Shown here piece by piece: positions 8,603 to 16,392 of a stretch of DNA of 64,000 bases. Made by a program: the position numbers and the translations under genes. The notes beneath the pieces are model-generated. The model searched no databases. It was not told where the DNA came from and was given only the letters and a program-made list of their open reading frames with translations. Numbering within the stretch: position 1 is the stretch's first letter; each line of letters opens with the position of its first letter. The DNA is from JANMOK01 sp031415055 (GTDB lineage: Bacteria; Pseudomonadota; Alphaproteobacteria; Rhodobacterales; Rhodobacteraceae), in assembly GCA_031415055.1 (NCBI GenBank), contig JANOQZ010000031.1, positions 1 to 64,000 of the forward strand, in the 5' to 3' direction.

Positions 8603-9325
8603 TGTTCAGACTGGACACAAGGGTAACGGGTGTTTGGGGACATGGGTAACACATTTCATTTGGGTTTTAGGGTGATGGTTTTGATGGAGTGGTGTCGGAA
8701 GTAGATTTTGAAGGTTTCCTCTGATTGGGTGGGTCTGAAGGCGATGTCTTTGCGTCGGAAGGCCTTGGGGACGCGACAGGCGTGGCCTTTGAAGGAGACC
8801 CAGCCCTGCATCTGGACGCGGCGGATGATGTCGCCTTGTGCGAAGTCGAAGGGGTCGATGGCCTCGTGGAACTCGCGCGGACTGGGGTGGTAGCGCTCGA
8901 TGGGCACCTGCATATTCAGCGCTTCATGCGGGCGTTGGGTATTGTAGATGTGCCGCCAATGATCGAGCGCCTTTGCGGCATGGGCGAGGTTGTCGAAGGG
9001 CGGACCAGAGAGGGCCTCGGCTTTCATCGAGCGGTGAAAGCGTTCGTCTTTGCCAAGGGTCTGGGGATGATAGGGGGTTGAATGGCCGATGCGGATGCCC
9101 TGCTCGATCAGAAACACCCCCAAGGGCGTGTAGGGCGATCCCGGTCCATCGCCCCAAGGGCTGCCATTGTCGGTCATGATGCACAAGGGTAGGCCGTAGC
9201 GGCGGAAGGCTGCGGTCAGGTGCTCTTTCACACGCGCCGTTGTTTCATTGGCGCAGGCTGCAGTGACAAGGGCAAAGCGCGAATGATCGTCCAGCACCGT
9301 TAACGGGTGCAATCGCCCTGAGCGA
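8603..9325 (-). mobile_element. truncated IS481-family element
   Basis: The outer end starts TGTTCAGACTGGACAC, with GGACATGGGTAACA just inside, which is typical of IS481 termini. The element contains only the C-terminal half of its transposase and stops abruptly at about 9325, where sequence switches to the recombinase remnant. The other inverted repeat is missing, so it cannot move by itself. Confidence 0.75.
8656..9325 (-). pseudogene. IS481-family transposase, N-terminally truncated
   Basis: About 220 residues of a DDE integrase-core transposase remain: the first catalytic Asp in LTVLDDHSRFAL, the second in CIMTDNGSPWG, and Glu in the KDERFHRSMKAEAL helix, followed by HEALNMQVPIERY and the C-terminal beta region. 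The N-terminal helix-turn-helix half is gone. The apparent ATG at 9330 is contributed by the neighbouring recombinase sequence. It keeps an open frame up to the junction, so truncation is recent relative to the recombinase decay. Confidence 0.8.
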
Positions 9326-9703
9326 CACATGCCCCGTGGCTCTGATATCAGCTACCACCGGCGCAAGGTCAGTTGCATGGGCAGCAGCATTGGCTTCCGC
9401 CATGTCGCCGGCGAGGAAGCGCACGCCGAAACCGCGTAGTGTTGATAGGAACGCTGCATTCCTCGACAACAGATCCAGTTTGGCGACGACGAGAATGGAA
9501 CAGGTGACTTTCGCCAGATGCGGGGCTTTGGCCAGTTCGGGCCGGTTTGCATTACGTCCCGACTCCACCTCGGTGAAGCGGCCCGTCAGAATTGCACCTT
9601 TTGCCGCCACATTCTTCCGGATCGCTTGGCGCTGCGCCTCCAAACCAAGGCCGCTGGCACCCTGCTTTGCGGTAAAGACACGCTCATAGGCGACGATCCG
9701 CAT
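9245..9703 (-). pseudogene. serine recombinase remnant, copy 2 (fused into IS481 end)
   Basis: The frame starts MRIVAYERVFTAKQGASGLGLEAQRQAI, the N-terminal catalytic region of a resolvase/invertase-type recombinase, where the usual active-site serine in the YxRVSTxxQ motif has become Phe (YERVFTAKQ). Next come EVESGRNANRPELAK, VAKLDLLSRNAAFL and GVRFLAGDM. An internal deletion then joins to ATGHVSLRAIA, normally found much later in the protein. The reading frame then runs into IS481 sequence. It is clearly inactive. Confidence 0.78.
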
Positions 9704-9985
9704 AAGAGGCGCGCTTCCCGTCACCTTTCCGCCTGCCTCCAACTTTTGGCCTGTCCGCGCTCCATCCATGCCAACTCACCCCAGTCCACACCTGCCTAAC
9801 CTTCGTTGCGCAGCTGTGGACGGGTAAAGCATTGATTACAAATTAATTTGTCTGGAGTCGACGCCGATTGAACGACAAGCTGGTCCGCCCGCTGTTCAGG
9901 TTGCCGCAAAGTGCCTTGCCGCAGTGTTTGCGAGCTGCCTCAGCTATCGTTCCGTGCCGCTCTTGGTTATCGCCAAGCGCTGTTC
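9704..9985. other. intergenic, no gene seen; AT palindrome
   Basis: There is no supported gene. A perfect 14-bp AT-only-core palindrome (ACAAATTAATTTGT) lies at about 9839-9852. Confidence 0.35.
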
Positions 9986-10190
9986 CTATACCCATTCGCC
10001 TTCACTCATCGGTTGGCCTTCCACCGCGATGATTGACCCGACGGTATAGCGGTCCAGCAATTCTTCGAGTTTCGACCTTGCGCCATCCGCTCCGACGTTC
10101 TGGAGCGGAGTTGATACTTCGACTTCGCTCTTCTCGCGCCAACCGCCTTGGGTCTTGAGATAGAAGATCTTCGAGACGGTATCGTCTCCG
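9986..10190 (-). pseudogene. C-terminal fragment of unidentified protein fused to IS3 orfA remnant
   Basis: The reverse strand carries about 65 codons ending in a TAG at 9986, translating as SKIFYLKTQGGW, then KLEELLDRYTVGSIIAVEGQ and PMSEGEWV. It follows directly on the truncated IS3 orfA in a different frame. Composition looks like a real coding tail (acidic, regular codon pattern), but I do not recognise the family and there is no own start codon. Confidence 0.4.
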
Positions 10191-10401
10191 CGACCAGCCG
10201 CTTGAGCTTTGCGTTCTCTTCCTCAAGCTGCTTAAGGCGTCGGACATCCGACACGTCCATCCCGCCAAACTTGGCCTTCAGCTTGTAAAAACTGGCCGGG
10301 CTGAGCCCATGCTTGCGGCAAACCTCTGCCACAGTCAGCCCGGCTTCCTGCTCTTTGATCATGCCAATAATCTGCGTCTCAGTGAAACGGCTGTTTCGCA
10401 T
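10182..10401 (-). pseudogene. IS3-family (IS407-like) orfA, truncated
   Basis: The first 70 or so residues of an IS3 orfA remain: RFTETQIIGMIKEQEAGLTV, a helix-turn-helix (VCRKHGLSPASFYKLKAKFGGM), and a leucine-zipper start (RLKQLEEENAKLKRLVA). After this, homology stops and unrelated coding sequence follows. The ATG at 10401 is preceded by AAGGAGCAGACG. The transposase orfB is absent. Confidence 0.75.
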
Positions 10402-10467
10402 TCGTCTGCTCCTTCAGGGTTGGGCAGACTCTGCATCAGACTGAGGGAACTTCCGGGGGGCAGGTCA
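10402..10467 (-). mobile_element. IS3/IS407-type terminal inverted repeat
   Basis: Read on the minus strand, the end begins TGACCTGCCCCCCGGAAG, the usual terminus of the IS407 group, 66 bp ahead of the orfA start. Only this end of the element is present. Confidence 0.7.
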
Positions 10468-10595
10468 CACAGCGTCCATCCCGCATATCCCTTGGATTTA
10501 ACGGCAATTTCCCGCCTCGGATGACCACGGAATCCAATTCCGAATAGGAAAGTGGCGGAGGGAACGAGACTGGCATCGAACCTTCTCTGGGCAAA

Positions 10596-10970
10596 TCAAC
10601 GACATTTGGCAACTAGCTGACGAGGCCCTAGGCGCTTCAGAATTGCCTCCACCTCAGCATTGAACTGCCGAACGATCTCAGCGGCTGGCTGTGCGCATCG
10701 GACCTGACCCACGCCCCGGCCGGACCACATCGACATTGCTTTGGTGTCGCCTCCGAAATCGGCGTTTGCGTCGTCTATTGACAACGGACAATCGGACTAC
10801 GGATTTGGTGGCCCCGACAATATCCCCTTCACCGGGGCGGTGCCCATCGGCGATGCCGCGTGCTGCAACGACGGGCAACGGAGTCACGGCATCGACGACG
10901 GATGGTAAGCGCGACATCGTGAATCCATTGGAACTGGAACAACCGCGAATTTGTGCAAGATAGACATTAC
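10596..10970 (-). pseudogene. nitronate monooxygenase (2-nitropropane dioxygenase) remnant
   Basis: Two reading frames on the minus strand give adjacent parts of one enzyme. One gives LPSVVDAVTPLPVVAARGIADG, the FMN phosphate-binding strand-loop of nitronate monooxygenases. The other gives DTKAMSMWSGRGVGQVR, then PAAEIVRQFNAEVEAILKRL, its C-terminal region. A frameshift separates them, and the N-terminal two thirds is missing. It is a dead gene between the IS3 end and the small protein at 10967. Confidence 0.62.
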
Positions 10971-11431
10971 TCCGCCGCAAAGGCGACCGGAAACGTGTCT
11001 GGCGCGAGATTCTCCGTCGGCAACGCACGTGTATTGCGAAGGGCTTCAATCATAGTCCGCTTCGCGGTCAACTCGTCCGTTTTGACTTCGGGCGTGAAAT
11101 AGGGCTTGGGCCTTTTCGTCGGCAGCAGACCGATATCGTCGAGCAGATGCGGAGAAAGACGCGAAAGTCGTGTGACGCTTTCATGGAAAACCCGCTCGTC
11201 TTCGAGGTTTTTCCGGACAGCCCGAAATGTGTTTGCGAGCTGGGCTATCCGGACCTGCGAACGACGCACAGAACTGATCAACGTATTCAACACCGAAAAC
11301 ACAGCGGCGCCTAGGCCAGATTCCCCGACATCGGCTTGATGTTTGTTCGGTTTTTGAAATTCACCCGAACTTGCAATGTTCGGACGGTCAAGTTGGATCA
11401 GCAAGGTCACGGCGTCATATTGTGTGAGCAT
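10967..11431 (-). CDS. hypothetical protein with DUF1127-like motif
   Basis: A 154-residue protein starts at an ATG after GGGGAGAACG. Near residue 90 the segment VTRLSRLSPHLLDDIGLLP resembles the DUF1127 pattern (LxxLsdreLaDIGL) found in small regulatory proteins of alphaproteobacteria. The rest is charged and mostly helical, with no signal peptide. The normal DUF1127 position is at the C-terminus of about 50-70-residue proteins, so this would be a longer variant. Function unknown; the motif match is by eye. Confidence 0.5.
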   Translation of the reverse strand: MLTQYDAVTLLIQLDRPNIASSGEFQKPNKHQADVGESGLGAAVFSVLNTLISSVRRSQVRIAQLANTFRAVRKNLEDERVFHESVTRLSRLSPHLLDDIGLLPTKRPKPYFTPEVKTDELTAKRTMIEALRNTRALPTENLAPDTFPVAFAAE

Positions 11432-11665
11432 TTTCGTTCTCCCCTATGCAGGCCCGCGCTGAAGCGCAAATTGTCGGCCTATGGGAAGAAGATTGCAGAT
11501 CCCGGTTCAACGTGCTGTTCCCTTGGGAACAACCTGGAAATTGATTGTGAAACCCGCTTGACCTAAAGATTGGATGTGTGGATGTCTGACTGATCTGCAA
11601 ACAGTTTTCAAACGCATGCGGCGGTTGGCGTGCAGGTCGATTGCGTCGTTGTTTGGCGGGGTGAC
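11432..11665. other. divergent intergenic region
   Basis: This 234-bp space between the DUF1127-like gene and the Crp/Fnr gene should hold two promoters. I see no convincing operator or FNR-type box. Confidence 0.3.
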
Positions 11666-12394
11666 ATGATCATGAATGATGCGTCGGCGTCGGTTGGCGC
11701 TTTCACTTCACTGGGCGATTTTCCGATCTTTGCCGCACTGGACAAGGAAAGCGTCGCCGCGCTCTCGGCGTCGGTCTTGCATCGCAACTGGTCGGCAGGG
11801 GCGATGCTGTTTCAACGTGGCGATGCCAGCGATCATCTTCTGGCGCTAACAATAGGCAAGGTCCGGCTTTCGCTCGCCAGCCCGCAAGGGCGCGAGATCG
11901 TGCTGCGCAACGTAGGGCCCGGCGACATCATTGGCGAGATGGCGCTGATCGACGGCCAGCCTAGGTCGGCTGATGCGGTTGTCACCGACGATACGTCAGG
12001 CCTAGTCCTGTTTCGGGATCGGTTCCTGGCCGTTGCCGCGCTTCGGCCCGGCGTAGGAATGGCCGTTGCCCGCTACCTTTGCTCGCTGTTGCGCAATACC
12101 AATTACCAGATGGAATCGATCGCACTTTACGATTTACAGACGCGTCTGGTCCGGTTCTTGCTGTTCACGCTTGATCAACTTTATGGCGCAAGCATGCCAC
12201 CGCATCCACTGTTGCGGATTGGTTTCAGCCAGAGCGACCTTTCTGCCGTTCTTGGGGCAAGTCGGCCGAAAGTCAACCGTGCGCTCCAGTCGTTGTTGGC
12301 CGCCGGGGCAATCCGCAAGGAAGGAAACCTTTTGGCTTGCAACCTTCCGCTTCTGCGCCGGCTTGCGGAAGCGGATGAATCGGGTGCCCTGTAA
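11666..12394 (+). CDS. Crp/Fnr-family transcriptional regulator
   Basis: The protein has 242 residues: an N-terminal cyclic-nucleotide-binding fold (about 15-130), a dimer helix, and a C-terminal winged helix-turn-helix (GFSQSDLSAVLGASRPKVNRAL at about 185-206). The phosphate-binding cassette reads GEMALIDGQPRSA, keeping the Glu and the Arg-Ser pair that contact cyclic nucleotide in CRP. There are no N-terminal cysteines for an FNR iron-sulfur cluster. I chose the ATG at 11666 after GGCGGGG; an open frame extends to 11630 without a ribosome site. Together with the nearby cyclase gene this suggests a cAMP-responsive regulator, though that link is inference. Confidence 0.8.
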   Translation: MIMNDASASVGAFTSLGDFPIFAALDKESVAALSASVLHRNWSAGAMLFQRGDASDHLLALTIGKVRLSLASPQGREIVLRNVGPGDIIGEMALIDGQPRSADAVVTDDTSGLVLFRDRFLAVAALRPGVGMAVARYLCSLLRNTNYQMESIALYDLQTRLVRFLLFTLDQLYGASMPPHPLLRIGFSQSDLSAVLGASRPKVNRALQSLLAAGAIRKEGNLLACNLPLLRRLAEADESGAL

Positions 12395-12576
12395 TGGGCG
12401 CGAAATCACCAAAGGTAGGTGCCGATGGCAGCACGTGGCAAAATTCCACGCCGTTGCGCTTACCACAAAGTTTTAATTGCTGCCCGCTAGCCGACAACAT
12501 TCTGCGGGCGCAGCATTTGATTGCCTTTGCCAAGTGTTGAAACTTTCCCGCATGATTTTGTCCAAAGGACCATGAA

Positions 12577-13332
12577 ATGACAGAGCCAGTCACATCGTCA
12601 TCCGAAATCTTTTCTGCTTGGTTGTTCAACATCGGTGCTCTGGATGGCTTGGGGGTGCTGGGCGTTATCGGCTATGTTTCAGCCTATTTCCTCTTGCAGA
12701 TCGGCTTTCTGAAGGGCGACGATTACACGTTCTCGCTGGTCAACCTAGTTGCCTCGGCCTGCATTCTTGCCAGCCTCTCGCGCGATTTCAACGCCTACTC
12801 GGCCACAGTCGAACTGGCCTGGAGCAGCATCAGCATCATAGGCCTCACACGGATATTTCTAGTCCACCGGTTGATCCGCCTTAATGAACAGGAAGCCATG
12901 GTCATCCGTATTGCCGCACCTGGCCTGAAAAAGGACCGGGCCAGAAAACTGCTCAGAACCGGCAGGTTCGAATCCGCCGAACCCGGCAGGGCGCTGGCCG
13001 AAGAAGGAAAAGCTGTTGAGCATTTCGCGATACTGCTTGCGGGCCACGGGCTGATCCTGAAAGGCGGCGTCGAGGTGGCATCGCTGGGGGCTGGTTCGAT
13101 GGTTGGTGAAATGACCTATGCAACCGGGATTCCGGCCACCGCCACTGTCATCGTCGACAAACCGTCACGCCTGTTCATGATTGAAGCACGATCTTTGCGT
13201 GAATTCCTTGCCCGCCATTCTGACATCGCTTTGGCAATGGAACTGTCGAGCGCTTCGGATATGCGCCTGAAACTGACGAAGACCACCCAGAGCCTTTCGG
13301 AGCAGCGCGCCGGAAATGGTGCCGCGACGTGA
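12577..13332 (+). CDS. membrane protein with C-terminal cyclic-nucleotide-binding fold
   Basis: The protein has 251 residues. Residues 15-100 form about three membrane segments: GVLGVIGYVSAYFLLQIGF, a second around SLVNLVASACILASL, and a third near SSISIIGLTRIFLVHRL. This resembles the CBU_0592-like membrane domain. Residues 120-235 form a cyclic-nucleotide-binding beta roll. Its cassette is GEMTYATGIPATATV: the Glu is present but the phosphate-binding Arg is replaced by Ala-Thr, so it may bind no nucleotide or a different ligand. The ATG follows AAAGGACC. It lies 182 bp after the Crp/Fnr gene on the same strand. Confidence 0.7.
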   Translation: MTEPVTSSSEIFSAWLFNIGALDGLGVLGVIGYVSAYFLLQIGFLKGDDYTFSLVNLVASACILASLSRDFNAYSATVELAWSSISIIGLTRIFLVHRLIRLNEQEAMVIRIAAPGLKKDRARKLLRTGRFESAEPGRALAEEGKAVEHFAILLAGHGLILKGGVEVASLGAGSMVGEMTYATGIPATATVIVDKPSRLFMIEARSLREFLARHSDIALAMELSSASDMRLKLTKTTQSLSEQRAGNGAAT

Positions 13333-13499
13333 TTTCATAATACATGTACAGGGTCGGCATAAGTGTCGCAGGTTCATTTCCGCCGTCACAGCGACGCGGT
13401 CATGCGATCGACGGCGTTGAATTTTTCCGACGGTCTATTGCCGCCCAAGGTCAGCCCGCAACGCAGCACTTCTCCCGGCTCTGCGCTCGTTGCCTTTTA

Positions 13500-15011
13500 T
13501 CAATTGGCGTCAGATTGGGGTTTGATACTTTGCGGATAGGAAAAGAATCCATTCGGGTAGATCGCCGTTCCAGGATCGACCGCTTCCTTTATTTGCAAAA
13601 GACGGGCGAAGGCGCCGGCGAAATAGGCCTCGCGCCAATCCACAAGGCCGGCTTCCGGGTAGTTCTGATAGACCTGCCGGTTCGAACGCCCGTTTGGTCC
13701 GCGCAGAAAATCGGCGAACAGTTTGAGCCAGACCTCTGCGGCGGGCTTCTCGACCGGTGGCCCGTAGAAGCTGTCGATGACAAAGTTCATGTCGACGTCG
13801 CGGTGGATGAAAGCATTGTCGGTTCTTGGGCTTTTTTCAGCAATTTTGCCGCCATAGGGTTCTAGCACCAACGTATTGGCATGGCCCGCCTTGAAGCCAG
13901 GAGACTTGCTAAAGATTTTGACGACCTCCTGCCAATCCGTCACAGCAAGTGGCTTGGCGATGTAATTGGAGACCTTCAGTTCATAAATTGCGCCAAGATC
14001 CTTTGGTTCGAGGTCGGCGAGAAGAAAGCCGTTGAGGAAGGCATAGGTTCCTTCCTTGTCAAGATCATATACCCCACCGGCCTTGACCAGCTTGGCCAGC
14101 AGTTTGCGTCCCGCTTCTTGGCCCTCGATGCAGACCCCCCGCATGAACAGGCCAACCTTGAACGCTCCGGTCTTGGGGTCCTGTCGCGCCATGATGAAGG
14201 TCATGTAGCCGATCGAATCCGGCCCGCCGCGCATAAAGCCCGCTTGCATGGCGCGCAAGGCATCGGGGGCCCCGTTGAGGTCCCAGGTCAGACCGAAGCC
14301 CCAGATTTTGCCCAAGGGAACAAGCGCATAGGTGATCTTGGTGATCACCCCGAAATTCCCGCCCGTGCCGCCCCGTAACGCCCAGAAAAGATCGGTGTTC
14401 TGGGCGACGTTCGCAGTCTGCACTTCGCCGTCGCGAGTCAGAAACTCGATCTCGCGGACGCTGTCACAATTCATGCCGAAGCAGCGCGAGGTGAAGCCAT
14501 AGCCGCCACCTTGCATGTAGCCCGCCACGCAAACTGAGCCACAACCGCCGCCGGGCACGTGAAGCTTGTGTTTGTCGAGCGCGGCGTTGAACTGGTCGAA
14601 ATTCACGCCTGACTGGACACTGGCCGTTAACCCGGTGGGATCAATGATAATCTCGTTCAGCCCGCTCAGATCCACTGTCAATGTCTGATCCAGAACCGAA
14701 TATCCGGCGGTGGAGTGCCCGCTCGAGCGGAACGTCGCTGACACACCGAGTTCGTTGCACCACCGGATGCAAGCTTGGACATCAGCGACGCTCGTGCACA
14801 TGACGACCGCAATCGGGGTTCGCACAAACATGGGATCGGCCTGACGCGCAGCCGTAGGGTAGCCTGCATCGCCAGGAAGGTAGAACGCACTATTCACCGA
14901 TGTCATCAGCCGCAGCAGTTGTTTGTGATCAACAGCAGCGATCCCTGCCGCAGCGACCGGCGCGGGGGCCGCCTGAGCACGCGAAGTGTGATTGGTGAAC
15001 CAATGGGCCAT
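13500..15011 (-). CDS. FAD-linked oxidase, berberine-bridge type (bicovalent flavin)
   Basis: A 503-residue oxidase of the FAD_binding_4/BBE superfamily. RSSGHSTAGYS carries the histidine for 8-alpha attachment and CGSVCVAGYMQGGGYG the cysteine for 6-S attachment, so both covalent links to FAD are likely. The C-terminal BBE element is present (YQNYPEAGLVDWREAYFAG, with a final Asn-Gly-Phe-Phe). These enzymes oxidise alcohols, sugars or amines with oxygen. No signal peptide is visible. The ATG at 15011 follows GGAGAACGAC; an upstream extension is open but overlaps the preceding gene. It lies 10 bp after the unknown 442-residue gene, so the two are one transcription unit. Confidence 0.82.
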   Translation of the reverse strand: MAHWFTNHTSRAQAAPAPVAAAGIAAVDHKQLLRLMTSVNSAFYLPGDAGYPTAARQADPMFVRTPIAVVMCTSVADVQACIRWCNELGVSATFRSSGHSTAGYSVLDQTLTVDLSGLNEIIIDPTGLTASVQSGVNFDQFNAALDKHKLHVPGGGCGSVCVAGYMQGGGYGFTSRCFGMNCDSVREIEFLTRDGEVQTANVAQNTDLFWALRGGTGGNFGVITKITYALVPLGKIWGFGLTWDLNGAPDALRAMQAGFMRGGPDSIGYMTFIMARQDPKTGAFKVGLFMRGVCIEGQEAGRKLLAKLVKAGGVYDLDKEGTYAFLNGFLLADLEPKDLGAIYELKVSNYIAKPLAVTDWQEVVKIFSKSPGFKAGHANTLVLEPYGGKIAEKSPRTDNAFIHRDVDMNFVIDSFYGPPVEKPAAEVWLKLFADFLRGPNGRSNRQVYQNYPEAGLVDWREAYFAGAFARLLQIKEAVDPGTAIYPNGFFSYPQSIKPQSDAN

Positions 15012-15021
15012 GTCGTTCTCC

Positions 15022-16350
15022 TCAGGTTTTCGCTTTGACCAGACAGTCGCTAGGAACCACGAACGCTGAATCGGGGAAAGGCGGGGGATCGTGGTCAAAA
15101 CTGGCATAGTCGGTCAGCACAAGTCCGACATCGCCAAACTGGGGGGTTTCCATGAATAGGCGACCGTCGTTCTGGGGCGTGTACCAGACCCAGAACCATC
15201 GATCTCCTTGCGACGCGATGACCGTAACGTGAAGCGTGACGCCGGGCCCAAGCACCGGGTTATCGCGGATGACGGCTTTTGGCTGGCCGCCGGCATCCTT
15301 GGCCCAATGCCGTTTTGGCAGACCCACTGGCACCGTTCCAGCGCAGACGTGGCTGCCGTCCGGATTGCGGACCACGATATGGGTGGTCGAAGTATCCAGG
15401 ATCAGATCCTGCACTGGCATTCCGTCAAACCCATAAGCTCCAAGCGAGCATCGGGTCAGCATATTTCCCTTGGTCGCGTCATAAAATACCCGGATAGGCA
15501 GCACTGGCGGAATGTTCAGTGATTTCGCTGTCGGATAGGTATAGCCGGTTATGCAAAGACGGTCCGACCATCCGGGCAAAGGTGCGTCCTTTGGTGCCGC
15601 CTCTAGGCCTTTGATCAGCTTTCCCGCCATCACCCTCGGATCGACTGCCGATGGCACAGGGAACAGCGCATTGATGGCCGCCTGCATCTCACTAAAAGAC
15701 GTCGCGGCGCGAATAGCATCACCCTCCGGACCGTCCATCGCCGTGGCTTGGGATCGAGCCTCTTGGACCATCGCGGCAAGTGACAAATCCTTGTCCGCCT
15801 CAAATGCGGTGAAGATCGTCATCGAGAAATCGCCCAATTCGGGCAAACGATAGGGGTTGTCGGCGTTATTGAAGAATAGCCGGAAAGGATAGCCGCTATC
15901 CTTGCGCGCCCAAACCCAGTTGCAAACCTGCGCGGGCACAGGTGGTGGTGGGCCTTCGTACCCATTCGTATTGACCGAATAGCCCACCCACCAGTCGCAG
16001 TCAGCCCCCATCACGGCACCTGATCCTACCCGGCTCATGCAGTGCGGCTTCAGCCAACCGGGCGCCGGAACCGGAGTCGTCGAAGGGAAAGGGCCAAATT
16101 TCTTGGCACCCTTTTCGCCAGCAGGTTCGAAGATGAAGAACTGCTCACCGACAAAAAGCCTCTGGCGGGCGCTTCCCTCCAGCCCCCACATCGTAACAAG
16201 CATCGCATCGCTCGACCAGTCATATTGGACTTCAGCGGCAAAGACCTCCTCGTCCCGGTAGGGCGTCAGCAGAGCGACGCCGCGCCAGTTTTCTGGAAGC
16301 TCGGGCGGAGCGGGCGTCAATGTTGGCGGCAGCGGGAATGGATCTAGCAA
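15022..16350 (-). CDS. uncharacterised 442-residue protein
   Basis: I do not recognise this protein. It is soluble, proline- and tryptophan-rich, without signal peptide or membrane segment. Notable stretches are WWVGYSVNTNGYEGPPPPVP, WVWARKDSGYPFRLFFNNADN, CSLGAYGFDGMPVQDLILDT and RWFWVWYTPQNDGRLFMETP; the latter suggest two beta-rich halves. It is packed between the cyclase gene (42 bp upstream) and the flavin oxidase gene (10 bp downstream), so it most likely works with the oxidase. Confidence 0.6.
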   Translation of the reverse strand: MLDPFPLPPTLTPAPPELPENWRGVALLTPYRDEEVFAAEVQYDWSSDAMLVTMWGLEGSARQRLFVGEQFFIFEPAGEKGAKKFGPFPSTTPVPAPGWLKPHCMSRVGSGAVMGADCDWWVGYSVNTNGYEGPPPPVPAQVCNWVWARKDSGYPFRLFFNNADNPYRLPELGDFSMTIFTAFEADKDLSLAAMVQEARSQATAMDGPEGDAIRAATSFSEMQAAINALFPVPSAVDPRVMAGKLIKGLEAAPKDAPLPGWSDRLCITGYTYPTAKSLNIPPVLPIRVFYDATKGNMLTRCSLGAYGFDGMPVQDLILDTSTTHIVVRNPDGSHVCAGTVPVGLPKRHWAKDAGGQPKAVIRDNPVLGPGVTLHVTVIASQGDRWFWVWYTPQNDGRLFMETPQFGDVGLVLTDYASFDHDPPPFPDSAFVVPSDCLVKAKT

Positions 16351-16392
16351 AGTATACTCCGATATGGTTTGATCTTGCGTGTGCTCTACTGG

